The translations under genes were made by a program, and so were the position numbers. 64,000 bases of DNA. Origin: Erwinia mallotivora. GTDB lineage: Bacteria; Pseudomonadota; Gammaproteobacteria; Enterobacterales; Enterobacteriaceae. Shown piece by piece: positions 55,864 through 64,000 of the stretch; position 1 is the stretch's first letter; every line of letters begins with the position of its first letter. Location of the stretch: the NCBI RefSeq assembly GCF_000590885.1, contig NZ_JFHN01000043.1, positions 1 to 64,000 on the forward strand. Reading direction: 5' to 3'. Below the pieces are notes generated by a model. That model worked only from the letters and a program-made list of their open reading frames with translations. It did not search any database and was not told where the DNA came from.

Positions 55864-55917
55864 TGTTGTGATAATTCGTTTGTAAACCCGCTGAGCGGAC
55901 AGAAGAATGGAAAAAGT

Positions 55918-57213
55918 ATGAAGAACTGGAGAATGCTGATCCTTAGTGCGGCGCTGACAGCCAGCACCGCATTTGCAGCGCCACAGGTAGTTGATAAAGT
56001 TGCCGCCGTGGTTAATAACGGCGTGGTCCTGGAGAGCGACGTAGACGGCATGATGCAGTCAGTCAAAAGTCAGGCCCAGGAGGCTGGTCAGCAGCTTCCT
56101 GACGACAAAACGCTGCGCCATCAAATTGTTGAACGTCTGGTAATGGACAACATTCTGTTGCAGATGGCCAAACAGGGCGGTATCCAGATTCAGGACGCAC
56201 AGGTCGACCAGGCGATTGCTAACATTGCTCAGCAAAACAAAATGACCGTCGATCAGCTCCGCAGCCGTCTGGCTTATGATGGTATGAACTATGCCACCTA
56301 CCGCGAGCAGATCCGCAAAGAGATGACCATTGCCGAAGTGCGCAACAATGAAGTGCGCCGTCGCATCACCATCCTGCCGCAGGAAGTGGACTCGCTGGCT
56401 AAACAGGTTTCTTCTCAGAACAGCGAAGCGGCCGAACTGAACCTCAGTCATATCCTGTTGCCGCTGCCTGAGAATCCGACGCAGCAGCAGGTGGACGATC
56501 AGGAAAAGCTGGCTAATCAGCTGGTCAGCGAAGCAAAAAATGGCGGTGATTTCGGCAAACTGGCTATTACCTACTCGGCCGATCCGCAGGCGCTGAAAGG
56601 CGGCAATATGGGCTGGGGCCGTATCCAGGAGCTGCCGTCGCTGTTTGCACAGGCGCTGATTACCGCCAAAAAGGGCGATATCATTGGTCCAATCCGCTCC
56701 GGCGTTGGTTTTCATATTCTGAAAGTGAATGACATTCGTGGTGATAACCAGAGCATCTCGGTAACGGAAGTTCATGCCCGGCATATTCTGCTGAAGCCTT
56801 CACCCGTGATGACCGACGACCAGGCGCGTCAGAAGCTGGAGCAGATTGCGGCAGATATCAACAGCGGCAAAACCACCTTTGCGCAGGCCGCGAAAAATAT
56901 CTCAGAAGATCCGGGCTCGGCTAACCAGGGCGGCGATCTGGGCTGGAGTTCACCCGAAGTGTTTCATCCGGCGTTCCGCGATGCGTTACTGAAGCTGAAT
57001 AAAGGCCAGATGAGCGGTCCGGTCCACTCCTCCTTCGGCTGGCATCTGATCCAGATGATGGATACACGCCAGGTGGATAAAACTGACGCAGCGCAGAAAG
57101 AGCGGGCTTATCGTCTGCTGTTCAATCGTAAGTTTGCAGAAGAAGCACAAACCTGGATGCAGGAACAGCGAGCCTCAGCCTATGTGAAAATTCTGGATGG
57201 CAATGCTCAGTAA
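55918..57213 (+). CDS. surA: Periplasmic chaperone/isomerase SurA
   Basis: Periplasmic chaperone for outer membrane proteins, LptD in particular. It has a signal peptide (about 1-21), an N-terminal substrate-binding domain (about 22-170) and two parvulin domains (about 173-275 and 284-384). The second is the active one in E. coli ([12 protein letters not shown] to [10 protein letters not shown]). The 431 residues include the final helix of the core domain. The end overlaps pdxA by 11 bp. Confidence 0.98.
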   Translation: MKNWRMLILSAALTASTAFAAPQVVDKVAAVVNNGVVLESDVDGMMQSVKSQAQEAGQQLPDDKTLRHQIVERLVMDNILLQMAKQGGIQIQDAQVDQAIANIAQQNKMTVDQLRSRLAYDGMNYATYREQIRKEMTIAEVRNNEVRRRITILPQEVDSLAKQVSSQNSEAAELNLSHILLPLPENPTQQQVDDQEKLANQLVSEAKNGGDFGKLAITYSADPQALKGGNMGWGRIQELPSLFAQALITAKKGDIIGPIRSGVGFHILKVNDIRGDNQSISVTEVHARHILLKPSPVMTDDQARQKLEQIAADINSGKTTFAQAAKNISEDPGSANQGGDLGWSSPEVFHPAFRDALLKLNKGQMSGPVHSSFGWHLIQMMDTRQVDKTDAAQKERAYRLLFNRKFAEEAQTWMQEQRASAYVKILDGNAQ

Positions 57214-58189
57214 TCAGCGCGTCGTGATCACCAGCGGCGAACCTGCCGGAATAGGCCCTGACGTCACCGTACAACTGGCCCAGCATGACTGGCCGGTTGA
57301 ACTGGTGGTTTGTGCCGATCCGGCGGTGCTGCTGGAGCGGGCCGCCGCGCTGGGATTACCGCTGGCGTTGCGGCAGTATCAGCCGGGCAGTATCGCACAA
57401 CCCCAGGCGGCAGGTACGCTGACGCTGCTGCCGGTTGCCACCGCGCAACCGGTCCGGCCCGGTGTGCTCTGTGTCGAAAACAGCCATTATGTGCTGGAGA
57501 CGCTGACCACCGCCTGCGATGGCTGCCTCAGCGGCGAATTTGCCGCGTTGATTACCGGCCCGGTGCATAAAGGGGTGATCAACGATGCCGGTATCCCTTT
57601 CAGTGGTCACACCGAGTTTTTTGCAGAACGCGCAGGGTGTGCACGCGTGGTGATGATGCTTGCCACCGAAGCGTTGCGGGTGGCGCTGGCAACCACGCAT
57701 TTACCGTTAAAAGATGTCTCAGCCGCTATCACTCGCGACAGCCTGCGCGAAGTCATCGACATTCTCCATACCGATCTGCGCACTAAATTTGGCCTGGCTG
57801 AACCACATATTTTTGTCTGTGGCCTCAATCCTCATGCCGGAGAAGGCGGTCATATGGGGCGGGAAGAGATCGATGTGATAATTCCTCTGCTGGATGAACT
57901 GCGGCAGCGCGGTATGCGGCTGACGGGGCCCTTACCGGCAGATACCCTGTTCCAGCCCAAATATCTGCAACAGGCAGATGCGGTTCTGGCGATGTATCAC
58001 GATCAGGGACTGCCAGTACTGAAATATCAGGGCTTTGGCCGGGCAGTCAATATCACCCTCGGCCTGCCTTTTATCCGCACCTCAGTCGACCACGGCACCG
58101 CCTTAGATCTGGCAGGCCTGGGGCAGGCTGATGCGGGCAGCTTTATTACGGCGCTTAATCTCGCCATCACCATGATCTCAACTCAATGA
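57203..58189 (+). CDS. pdxA: 4-hydroxythreonine-4-phosphate dehydrogenase PdxA
   Basis: NAD-dependent step of pyridoxal phosphate synthesis. The start at 57203 ([20 protein letters not shown]) aligns with E. coli and gives 328 residues; an ATG two codons earlier (57197) is an alternative. Metal-binding histidines lie in [35 protein letters not shown] and [13 protein letters not shown]. It overlaps rsmA by 4 bp (ATGA). Confidence 0.97.
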   Translation: MLSNQRVVITSGEPAGIGPDVTVQLAQHDWPVELVVCADPAVLLERAAALGLPLALRQYQPGSIAQPQAAGTLTLLPVATAQPVRPGVLCVENSHYVLETLTTACDGCLSGEFAALITGPVHKGVINDAGIPFSGHTEFFAERAGCARVVMMLATEALRVALATTHLPLKDVSAAITRDSLREVIDILHTDLRTKFGLAEPHIFVCGLNPHAGEGGHMGREEIDVIIPLLDELRQRGMRLTGPLPADTLFQPKYLQQADAVLAMYHDQGLPVLKYQGFGRAVNITLGLPFIRTSVDHGTALDLAGLGQADAGSFITALNLAITMISTQ

Positions 58190-59013
58190 ATAATCGCGTC
58201 CATCTGGGCCACTTTGCCCGCAAACGTTTCGGCCAGAACTTTCTGAACGATCAATACATTATTGACAGCATTGTCTCCGCCATTCATCCACAGCCCGGCG
58301 AGGCGGTAGTGGAAATCGGGCCCGGTCTGGGCGCGCTGACCGAACCGGTTGGTGAGCGACTGGAGAGCATGACGGTTATCGAACTTGATCGTGATCTGGC
58401 CGCCCGCTTGCAGACTCACCCTTTTCTCGGGCCGAAGCTGACGATTTTTCAGCAGGATGCGATGACCTTTAATTTCGCGGAACTTGCCGCTGAAAAAGGC
58501 CAGTCTCTGCGCGTTTTTGGTAACCTGCCCTACAACATCTCCACCCCGCTGATGTTTCACCTTTTCAGCTATACTGATGCGATTCGTGACATGCATTTCA
58601 TGTTGCAAAAAGAGGTGGTTAACCGCCTTGTCGCCGGGCCAGGCAGTAAAGCCTATGGACGCCTGACGGTGATGGCACAGTATTACTGCCAGGTAATCCC
58701 GGTGCTGGAAGTGCCGCCTGAATCCTTCACCCCGGCACCTAAAGTGGATTCAGCAGTGGTACGGTTGGTGCCCCATGCCAGACTGCCCCACCCGGTTAAG
58801 GATATTCGTATGCTGAGCAGGATCACGACCGAAGCCTTTGGTAAACGTCGTAAAACGCTGCGCAACAGCCTCGGCCATTTGTTCTCGCCTGAGGCATTAC
58901 AGCAGATGAATATCGACCCGACATTGCGGGCCGAAAACATCTCTGTCGCGCAGTATTGTCAACTGGCAAACTGGCTGGCTGAGCATCCTCAGCCATCGTC
59001 GCAGGAGAACTGA
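58186..59013 (+). CDS. rsmA: 16S rRNA dimethyladenosine transferase RsmA (KsgA)
   Basis: Dimethylates A1518 and A1519 of 16S rRNA late in 30S assembly. The 275 residues show [12 protein letters not shown] at the start, SAM-binding [15 protein letters not shown] (about 39-53) and the catalytic [10 protein letters not shown] (about 112-121). Order pdxA-rsmA-apaG-apaH is conserved in enterics. Confidence 0.98.
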   Translation: MNNRVHLGHFARKRFGQNFLNDQYIIDSIVSAIHPQPGEAVVEIGPGLGALTEPVGERLESMTVIELDRDLAARLQTHPFLGPKLTIFQQDAMTFNFAELAAEKGQSLRVFGNLPYNISTPLMFHLFSYTDAIRDMHFMLQKEVVNRLVAGPGSKAYGRLTVMAQYYCQVIPVLEVPPESFTPAPKVDSAVVRLVPHARLPHPVKDIRMLSRITTEAFGKRRKTLRNSLGHLFSPEALQQMNIDPTLRAENISVAQYCQLANWLAEHPQPSSQEN

Positions 59014-59017
59014 TACC

Positions 59018-59395
59018 ATGGCCGAGACGCCCCGGATTTGTATTCAGGTGCAGAGCGCCTGGGTCCCGTCACAGTCGGCACCGGAAGATGATCGTTATGT
59101 TTTTGCTTACACCATCACCATTCGCAATCCGGGGCGCACCCCCGTGCAACTGATCAGCCGATACTGGCTGATCACCAACGGCAATGGCCGCGAGACGGAA
59201 GTTCAGGGCGAAGGGGTGATCGGTGAGCAGCCACATATCCCACCAGGCGGCGAGTTTCAGTATACCAGCGGTGCCATTCTGGAAACTCCGATGGGCACCA
59301 TGCAGGGCCACTACGAGATGATTGACAGCGAAGGCGAAGCTTTCCAGGTGGCGATTCCGGTGTTCCGACTGGCTATTCCCAGCCAGATTCATTAA
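59018..59395 (+). CDS. apaG: ApaG, DUF525/Co-Mg family protein
   Basis: 125-residue single-domain protein with an immunoglobulin-like fold; its exact function is unsettled. The family motifs [40 protein letters not shown] and [11 protein letters not shown] are clear. It lies 4 bp after rsmA and is probably cotranscribed with apaH. Confidence 0.97.
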   Translation: MAETPRICIQVQSAWVPSQSAPEDDRYVFAYTITIRNPGRTPVQLISRYWLITNGNGRETEVQGEGVIGEQPHIPPGGEFQYTSGAILETPMGTMQGHYEMIDSEGEAFQVAIPVFRLAIPSQIH

Positions 59396-59445
59396 TTCAT
59401 CTTCTACGCCGGGCTCCGCAGGCCCGGCGTGTTTCGGACAGATTT

Positions 59446-60276
59446 ATGAGTACTTATCTGATTGGCGACGTTCACGGTTGCTACGACGAATTGCAATCTC
59501 TGCTGAAGCAGGTTGCCTTCGACCCTGCACAGGATACCCTGTGGCTTACCGGCGATTTGGTCGCCCGTGGCCCGGATTCGCTGGACGTTCTGCGCTTTGT
59601 TCGCTCGCTCGGCGATGCTGCGCGCATGGTGCTGGGAAATCACGATTTGCATTTGCTGGCGGTATTTGCCGGCATCAGTCGCAACAAACCCAAAGATCGC
59701 CTCACGTCTCTGCTCCAGGCGGAAGACGCTGACGAGCTGATCAACTGGCTGCGACGTCAGCCACTGTTGCAGGTGGATGATGAGAAAAAGCTGGTGATGG
59801 CGCATGCCGGGATCACCCCGCAGTGGGATCTGGAAACGGCACGTGGCTGCGCCCGTGAAGTAGAGGCCGTGCTTGCCAGCGATACCTACCCGCTGTTTCT
59901 TGATGCCATGTACGGCGACATGCCCAATAACTGGAGTACATCGCTGAGTGGCCTGGCCCGTCTGCGCTTCAGCACCAACGCGCTGACCAGAATGCGTTAC
60001 TGCTTTCCGGGTGGTCAGTTGGATATGATCTGCAAAGATACCCCTGATTCCGCTCCTCCGCCCTTAAAGCCCTGGTTTGCGATCCCCGGCCCTGTCGCCC
60101 GCGACCACACCATTGTATTTGGCCACTGGGCTTCTCTGGAAGGCAAAGGGACTCCGGAAGGAATTCTGGCACTGGATACCGGCTGCTGCTGGGGCGGGAC
60201 GTTGACCATGCTGCGCTGGGAGGACCAGACGTGGTTCCACCAACCTTCCGTGCTGGAAAAATCCGACCAGCAGTAA
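59446..60276 (+). CDS. apaH: Symmetrical diadenosine tetraphosphatase ApaH
   Basis: Hydrolyses Ap4A to two ADP and removes Np4 caps from RNA. The 276 residues carry the phosphoesterase motifs [11 protein letters not shown] (about 7-17), [14 protein letters not shown] and LGNHDLHLL, plus [11 protein letters not shown] near 225. It ends the operon and is followed by a terminator shared with the convergent folA. Confidence 0.98.
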   Translation: MSTYLIGDVHGCYDELQSLLKQVAFDPAQDTLWLTGDLVARGPDSLDVLRFVRSLGDAARMVLGNHDLHLLAVFAGISRNKPKDRLTSLLQAEDADELINWLRRQPLLQVDDEKKLVMAHAGITPQWDLETARGCAREVEAVLASDTYPLFLDAMYGDMPNNWSTSLSGLARLRFSTNALTRMRYCFPGGQLDMICKDTPDSAPPPLKPWFAIPGPVARDHTIVFGHWASLEGKGTPEGILALDTGCCWGGTLTMLRWEDQTWFHQPSVLEKSDQQ

Positions 60277-60318
60277 ACTCGTGCCGGACCTCTCTCCGCT
60301 GAGAGATGCTGAACGGCA

Positions 60319-60357
60319 TAAAAAAACATCCCGTGCGATCAGGTACGGGATGTTTTT
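60319..60357. terminator. Bidirectional terminator between apaH and folA
   Basis: A 10-bp stem (AACATCCCGT / ACGGGATGTT, 60325-60354) is flanked by an A-run on the left and a T-run on the right. It can therefore end both the apaH (plus) and folA (minus) transcripts. Confidence 0.9.
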
Positions 60358-60389
60358 ATTTATGAGCTTACCGGTATGAAACCTGTCCG

Positions 60390-60869
60390 TTAGCGGCGAT
60401 CCAGAATTTCCCAGAAACAGCTGTGACTGTTTTGCTGGTCCGCATCACGGAACTCGCTGAAAACAGACTGCCATTCATCCGGTTCATAATCCGGGAAGCT
60501 GGTATCACCTTCAACTTCAGCATCAATATGCGTCAGATAGAGTCGGTCAGCCTGTGGCAGTAGCTGTTCATAAATACGGCCACCGCCAATGATCATAATC
60601 TCTTCCGCTTCGCCGGCAGCACGTAACGCTTCATCGACAGAGGTGACCCAGGTCACGGCGGCGTCAGCACCGGGTGAACTGCTGATAACAATATTCAAAC
60701 GGTCAGGCAGAGGACGTCCAATCGATTCAAAGGTACGACGCCCCATAATCACGGGCTTATTCAGCGTATGTCGTTTGAACCACGCCAGGTCTGCGGGCAG
60801 GTGCCAGGGCATGCCATTTTCCATCCCAATTATGCGGTCGGCCGCCATGGCCACAATAAGGCTTATCAT
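60390..60869 (-). CDS. folA: Dihydrofolate reductase FolA
   Basis: NADPH-dependent reduction of dihydrofolate and target of trimethoprim. The start at 60869 ([28 protein letters not shown]) gives 159 residues, as in E. coli; the ATG at 60908 would add 13. The active-site Asp27 (PADLAWF), Trp22, the [18 protein letters not shown] loop and [12 protein letters not shown] are intact. No known trimethoprim-resistance substitution stands out at these positions. Confidence 0.98.
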   Translation of the reverse strand: MISLIVAMAADRIIGMENGMPWHLPADLAWFKRHTLNKPVIMGRRTFESIGRPLPDRLNIVISSSPGADAAVTWVTSVDEALRAAGEAEEIMIIGGGRIYEQLLPQADRLYLTHIDAEVEGDTSFPDYEPDEWQSVFSEFRDADQQNSHSCFWEILDRR

Positions 60870-61221
60870 CTGATGATACTCAACAGGGTGTAAAATTGGC
60901 GTCATCATACGGAAAGGTGAAAGTTTCGTCGATAGCTAAGCCGGGTGAAGTGCGTAAAGGTTTTTAAACGAAAAGTATAATGCGGTATCAAGCTCCATCA
61001 GGCTTTAAAGCTCCCTGCCCGATGCCCTTATATCCCACATTCGTTCATACCGTAAAAGAGAAAGAACAAGAGTGCCGAAGATTTCAATCATCGCAAAACG
61101 TTGCAAAAATGCTCTTTGTTTGGCCTGTTTGAGCAACAGGCCCCGGGAACCAGGCGATATCCTGGCTGTCACCAGTTTCACGCTGCGTCTCCAGATTGCA
61201 GGCGATTGCTGTCAACCAGAC
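60870..61221. other. folA-carB intergenic region (kefFC absent)
   Basis: About 350 bp between folA and the carB terminator. It should hold the folA promoter close to 60870-60990. No reading frame with recognisable content is present. In E. coli the potassium efflux genes kefF and kefC lie here. Confidence 0.5.
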
Positions 61222-61250
61222 AAAAAAATCCCCGCCTGAGCGGGGATAAT
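61222..61250 (-). terminator. Rho-independent terminator of carAB
   Basis: Stem ATCCCCGC / GCGGGGAT (61229-61248) with a short loop and a T-run on the minus strand, 16 bp after the carB stop. Confidence 0.9.
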
Positions 61251-61265
61251 CTTTCCTGTGGGATA

Positions 61266-64000
61266 TTAACCCTTAATCTGCGCGTGCATTTCCTGAACCG
61301 AAATCACCTGCTCAGTGGGATCGGCATTTAATGACATCGCCGTGGCAAAACCGCCGTTCAGGGTGGTGTCATAGTGCACTTTGTACTGAAGTGCGCTGCG
61401 GCGAATAAGCTTAGAATCTTCGATCGCCTGACGCCCTGCCGTGGTGTTGACAATATAGGCATACTCACCATTCTTCAGCCGGTCCTGAATGTGCGGACGT
61501 CCCTCATGCACTTTATTAACCAGCCGTGGATTGATGCCCGCTTCACCCAGCACCACAGCCGTACCGTGAGTGGCATCCAGCTCAAAGCCCAGTTTTTGCA
61601 GTTTGGCTGCCAGATCGACGATGCGCTTTTTGTCACCTTCACGTACCGACAGTAAAGCACGACCACTTTTTTTCATGTTGCTCTGCGCACCGAGCATCGC
61701 TTTACCGAAGGCTTCTGCGAAGGTACGCCCCACGCCCATCACTTCTCCGGTCGAACGCATTTCCGGACCGAGGATAGGATCCACGCCCTGGAATTTATTA
61801 AACGGCAGTACCACTTCCTTCACCGAGTAATAAGGCGGAATAACCTCTTGTGTCACGCCCTGAGCAGCCAGTGATTTACCGGCCATCACGCGAGCAGCCA
61901 CTTTCGCCAGCGGCACGCCCGTTGCCTTGGAAACGAAGGGGACGGTACGTGCGGCGCGTGGGTTCACCTCAATCAGGTAAACTTCATTATCCTTCACCGC
62001 AAACTGCACGTTCATCAAACCACGTACGCAAAGCTCGAAGGCCAGTTTCTCCACCTGTTGACGCATCACATCCTGAATCTCTTTGCTCAGGGTATATGCT
62101 GGCAAAGAACAGGCAGAGTCGCCGGAGTGAACGCCAGCCTGCTCGATATGTTCCATGATGCCGCCAATCAGCACTCGCTCACCGTCACAAATTGCATCGA
62201 CGTCCACTTCCACCGCATCATCAAGGAAACGATCCAGCAGCACGGGTGCATCGTTCGACACCGAGACCGCAGTGTGGAAATAACGTTTCAGATCGATTTC
62301 ATCATAAACAATTTCCATCGCACGACCACCCAGCACGTAGGACGGACGCACCACCAGTGGATAACCAATGGTTGCGGCTTTTTCCACCGCCTGTTCCAGT
62401 GCGGTGACGGTGGCATTGGCCGGCTGCTTCAGACCCAGACGCTCAACGGCTTGCTGGAAACGTTCACGATCTTCCGCACGATCAATGGCATCCGGGCTGG
62501 TGCCAATGACCGGTACACCTGCTGCTTCCAGTTCACGAGCCAGTTTCAGCGGCGTCTGGCCACCATATTGCACGATAACCCCTTTAGGTTTCTCGATTCG
62601 TACAATTTCCAGCACGTCTTCCAGCGTGACCGGCTCGAAGTAGAGGCGGTCTGAGGTGTCATAATCGGTTGAAACCGTCTCCGGATTACAGTTAACCATG
62701 ATGGTTTCAAAACCATCTTCACGCAGGGCCAGCGAGGCATGGACGCAGCAGTAGTCAAATTCAATCCCCTGACCAATGCGGTTTGGACCACCGCCCAGCA
62801 CCATCACTTTGTCACGGTCCTGATTTGGATTCGCTTCGCACTCTTCATCATAGGTTGAGTACATATAGGCGGTATCGGTAGAGAATTCAGCCGCGCAGGT
62901 ATCGACACGCTTGTAGACCGGGTGAAGCTGATACTGCTCGCGCAGCTTACGCACTTCCGACTCAGCAATGCCCGCCAGCTTCGCCAGACGGGCATCGGCA
63001 AAGCCTTTACGCTTCAGCGTCCGCAGGAAATCAGCGGTCAGACCGTTAATCCCCTGATGGGCAACCTGTGACTCCAGCTGCATCAGTTCTTCAATCTGCA
63101 CAAGGAACCAGCGATCGATGTTGGTCAGGCTGAATACAGCATCCACCGACATCCCCGCCCGGAAAGCATCGGCCACGTACCAGATACGATCCGAACCGGC
63201 ATCTTTCAGCTCACGACGGATGGTGGTCATCGCTTCGGCATCATTCAGACAGACTTTTGGATCAAAGCCATGCGCCCCGACTTCCAGGCCGCGCAGCGCT
63301 TTCTGCATCGACTCCTGAAGCGTGCGGCCAATCGCCATGACTTCACCCACCGATTTCATCTGGGTGGTCAGGCGGTCGTTTGCACCGGCAAATTTCTCAA
63401 AGTTAAAGCGAGGAATTTTGGTGACAACATAATCGATAGATGGCTCAAACGAGGCTGGCGTACGTCCGCCGGTAATATCGTTCATCAGCTCATCCAGCGT
63501 ATAACCTACCGCCAGTTTGGCAGCAATTTTCGCAATCGGGAAACCCGTCGCCTTTGAAGCCAGTGCAGAAGAACGTGATACGCGAGGGTTCATCTCAATG
63601 ATAATCAGACGACCATTTTCCGGGTTAACCGAAAACTGAACGTTGGAACCGCCGGTTTCCACACCAATTTCACGCAGTACCGCCATTGAGGCGTTACGCA
63701 TGATTTGATATTCCTTGTCGGTCAGCGTCTGTGCAGGTGCCACGGTGATCGAGTCACCGGTATGGATGCCCATCGCATCGAAGTTTTCAATTGAGCAAAC
63801 AATGATGCAGTTGTCATTGCGATCGCGCACCACTTCCATTTCATACTCTTTCCAGCCAATCAGCGATTCATCAATTAACAGCTCATTGGTTGGCGACAGA
63901 TCCAGACCGCGCTCGCAAATCTCTTCAAACTCTTCACGGTTATAAGCAATGCCGCCACCGGTCCCGCCCATGGTGAAGGAAGGGCGAATAATGCACGGAA
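61266..64000 (-). CDS. carB: Carbamoyl phosphate synthase large subunit CarB (5' end outside window)
   Basis: Large subunit that makes carbamoyl phosphate for arginine and pyrimidines. The frame is open to the window edge, and about 910 of the usual 1073-1074 residues are present; the first about 160 codons lie beyond 64000. The first visible residues ([18 protein letters not shown]) belong to the first ATP-grasp half. The oligomerisation domain, the second ATP-grasp half ([19 protein letters not shown]) and the C-terminal allosteric MGS domain ([30 protein letters not shown]) follow. A terminator lies just after it. Confidence 0.98.
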   Translation of the reverse strand, partial: PCIIRPSFTMGGTGGGIAYNREEFEEICERGLDLSPTNELLIDESLIGWKEYEMEVVRDRNDNCIIVCSIENFDAMGIHTGDSITVAPAQTLTDKEYQIMRNASMAVLREIGVETGGSNVQFSVNPENGRLIIIEMNPRVSRSSALASKATGFPIAKIAAKLAVGYTLDELMNDITGGRTPASFEPSIDYVVTKIPRFNFEKFAGANDRLTTQMKSVGEVMAIGRTLQESMQKALRGLEVGAHGFDPKVCLNDAEAMTTIRRELKDAGSDRIWYVADAFRAGMSVDAVFSLTNIDRWFLVQIEELMQLESQVAHQGINGLTADFLRTLKRKGFADARLAKLAGIAESEVRKLREQYQLHPVYKRVDTCAAEFSTDTAYMYSTYDEECEANPNQDRDKVMVLGGGPNRIGQGIEFDYCCVHASLALREDGFETIMVNCNPETVSTDYDTSDRLYFEPVTLEDVLEIVRIEKPKGVIVQYGGQTPLKLARELEAAGVPVIGTSPDAIDRAEDRERFQQAVERLGLKQPANATVTALEQAVEKAATIGYPLVVRPSYVLGGRAMEIVYDEIDLKRYFHTAVSVSNDAPVLLDRFLDDAVEVDVDAICDGERVLIGGIMEHIEQAGVHSGDSACSLPAYTLSKEIQDVMRQQVEKLAFELCVRGLMNVQFAVKDNEVYLIEVNPRAARTVPFVSKATGVPLAKVAARVMAGKSLAAQGVTQEVIPPYYSVKEVVLPFNKFQGVDPILGPEMRSTGEVMGVGRTFAEAFGKAMLGAQSNMKKSGRALLSVREGDKKRIVDLAAKLQKLGFELDATHGTAVVLGEAGINPRLVNKVHEGRPHIQDRLKNGEYAYIVNTTAGRQAIEDSKLIRRSALQYKVHYDTTLNGGFATAMSLNADPTEQVISVQEMHAQIKG

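Overview
The window is chromosomal DNA of an enteric gammaproteobacterium (order Enterobacterales). The gene content and near-identical protein motifs point to the Erwinia/Pantoea group (Erwiniaceae); this assignment is inferred from protein resemblance and gene order, not from a marker search. The order follows the E. coli region from carB to secA, read in reverse: secA-secM-lpxC-dcw cluster-cra-ilvHI-leuLABCD-setA-sgrS-sgrR-thiBPQ-yabI-polB-rapA-rluA-djlA-lptD-surA-pdxA-rsmA-apaG-apaH-folA-carB.

Layout. 1-1305: an IS3-family insertion sequence abutting the secA terminator. 1362-6098: secA, its arrest-peptide leader secM, a DUF721 (DciA-like) gene on the opposite strand, and lpxC. 6200-23177: the complete division and cell wall (dcw) cluster on the minus strand, from ftsZ back to mraZ, with the mra promoter and MraZ operator repeats. 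23631-27058: cra, ilvH and ilvI (minus). 27722-32647: leu promoter, leuL leader and attenuator, then leuABCD (plus). leuO, which lies between ilvI and leuL in E. coli, is absent here. 32705-35199: a Bcr/CflA-type drug exporter and the sugar exporter setA. 35275-37108: a short SgrS-like RNA and its activator sgrR. 37149-40658: a TPP riboswitch with a large insertion in its P3 arm, then thiBPQ. 40645-47646: yabI, polB with a LexA box, rapA and rluA; the E. coli araC-araBAD block is missing.

47680-51671 is the main accessory region: a four-gene, tightly overlapping minus-strand operon with two small multidrug resistance (SMR) membrane proteins, a glycyl radical enzyme very close to choline trimethylamine-lyase (CutC), and its radical-SAM activase. 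It has no microcompartment or aldehyde-processing genes. At the place of the choline-contacting tyrosine of CutC the enzyme carries isoleucine, while the other catalytic residues are kept. This is the best candidate for an undescribed system: an anaerobic C-N (or C-X) lyase acting on a quaternary-ammonium-like compound, coupled to a paired SMR transporter. Upstream lies an AT-rich stretch with a direct repeat, hairpins and a possible small membrane protein.

52359-64000: core genes djlA, lptD, surA, pdxA, rsmA, apaG, apaH and folA, and the 3' part of carB, which runs off the window. The E. coli kefFC genes are absent between folA and carB. No rRNA, tRNA, CRISPR array or prophage was found.
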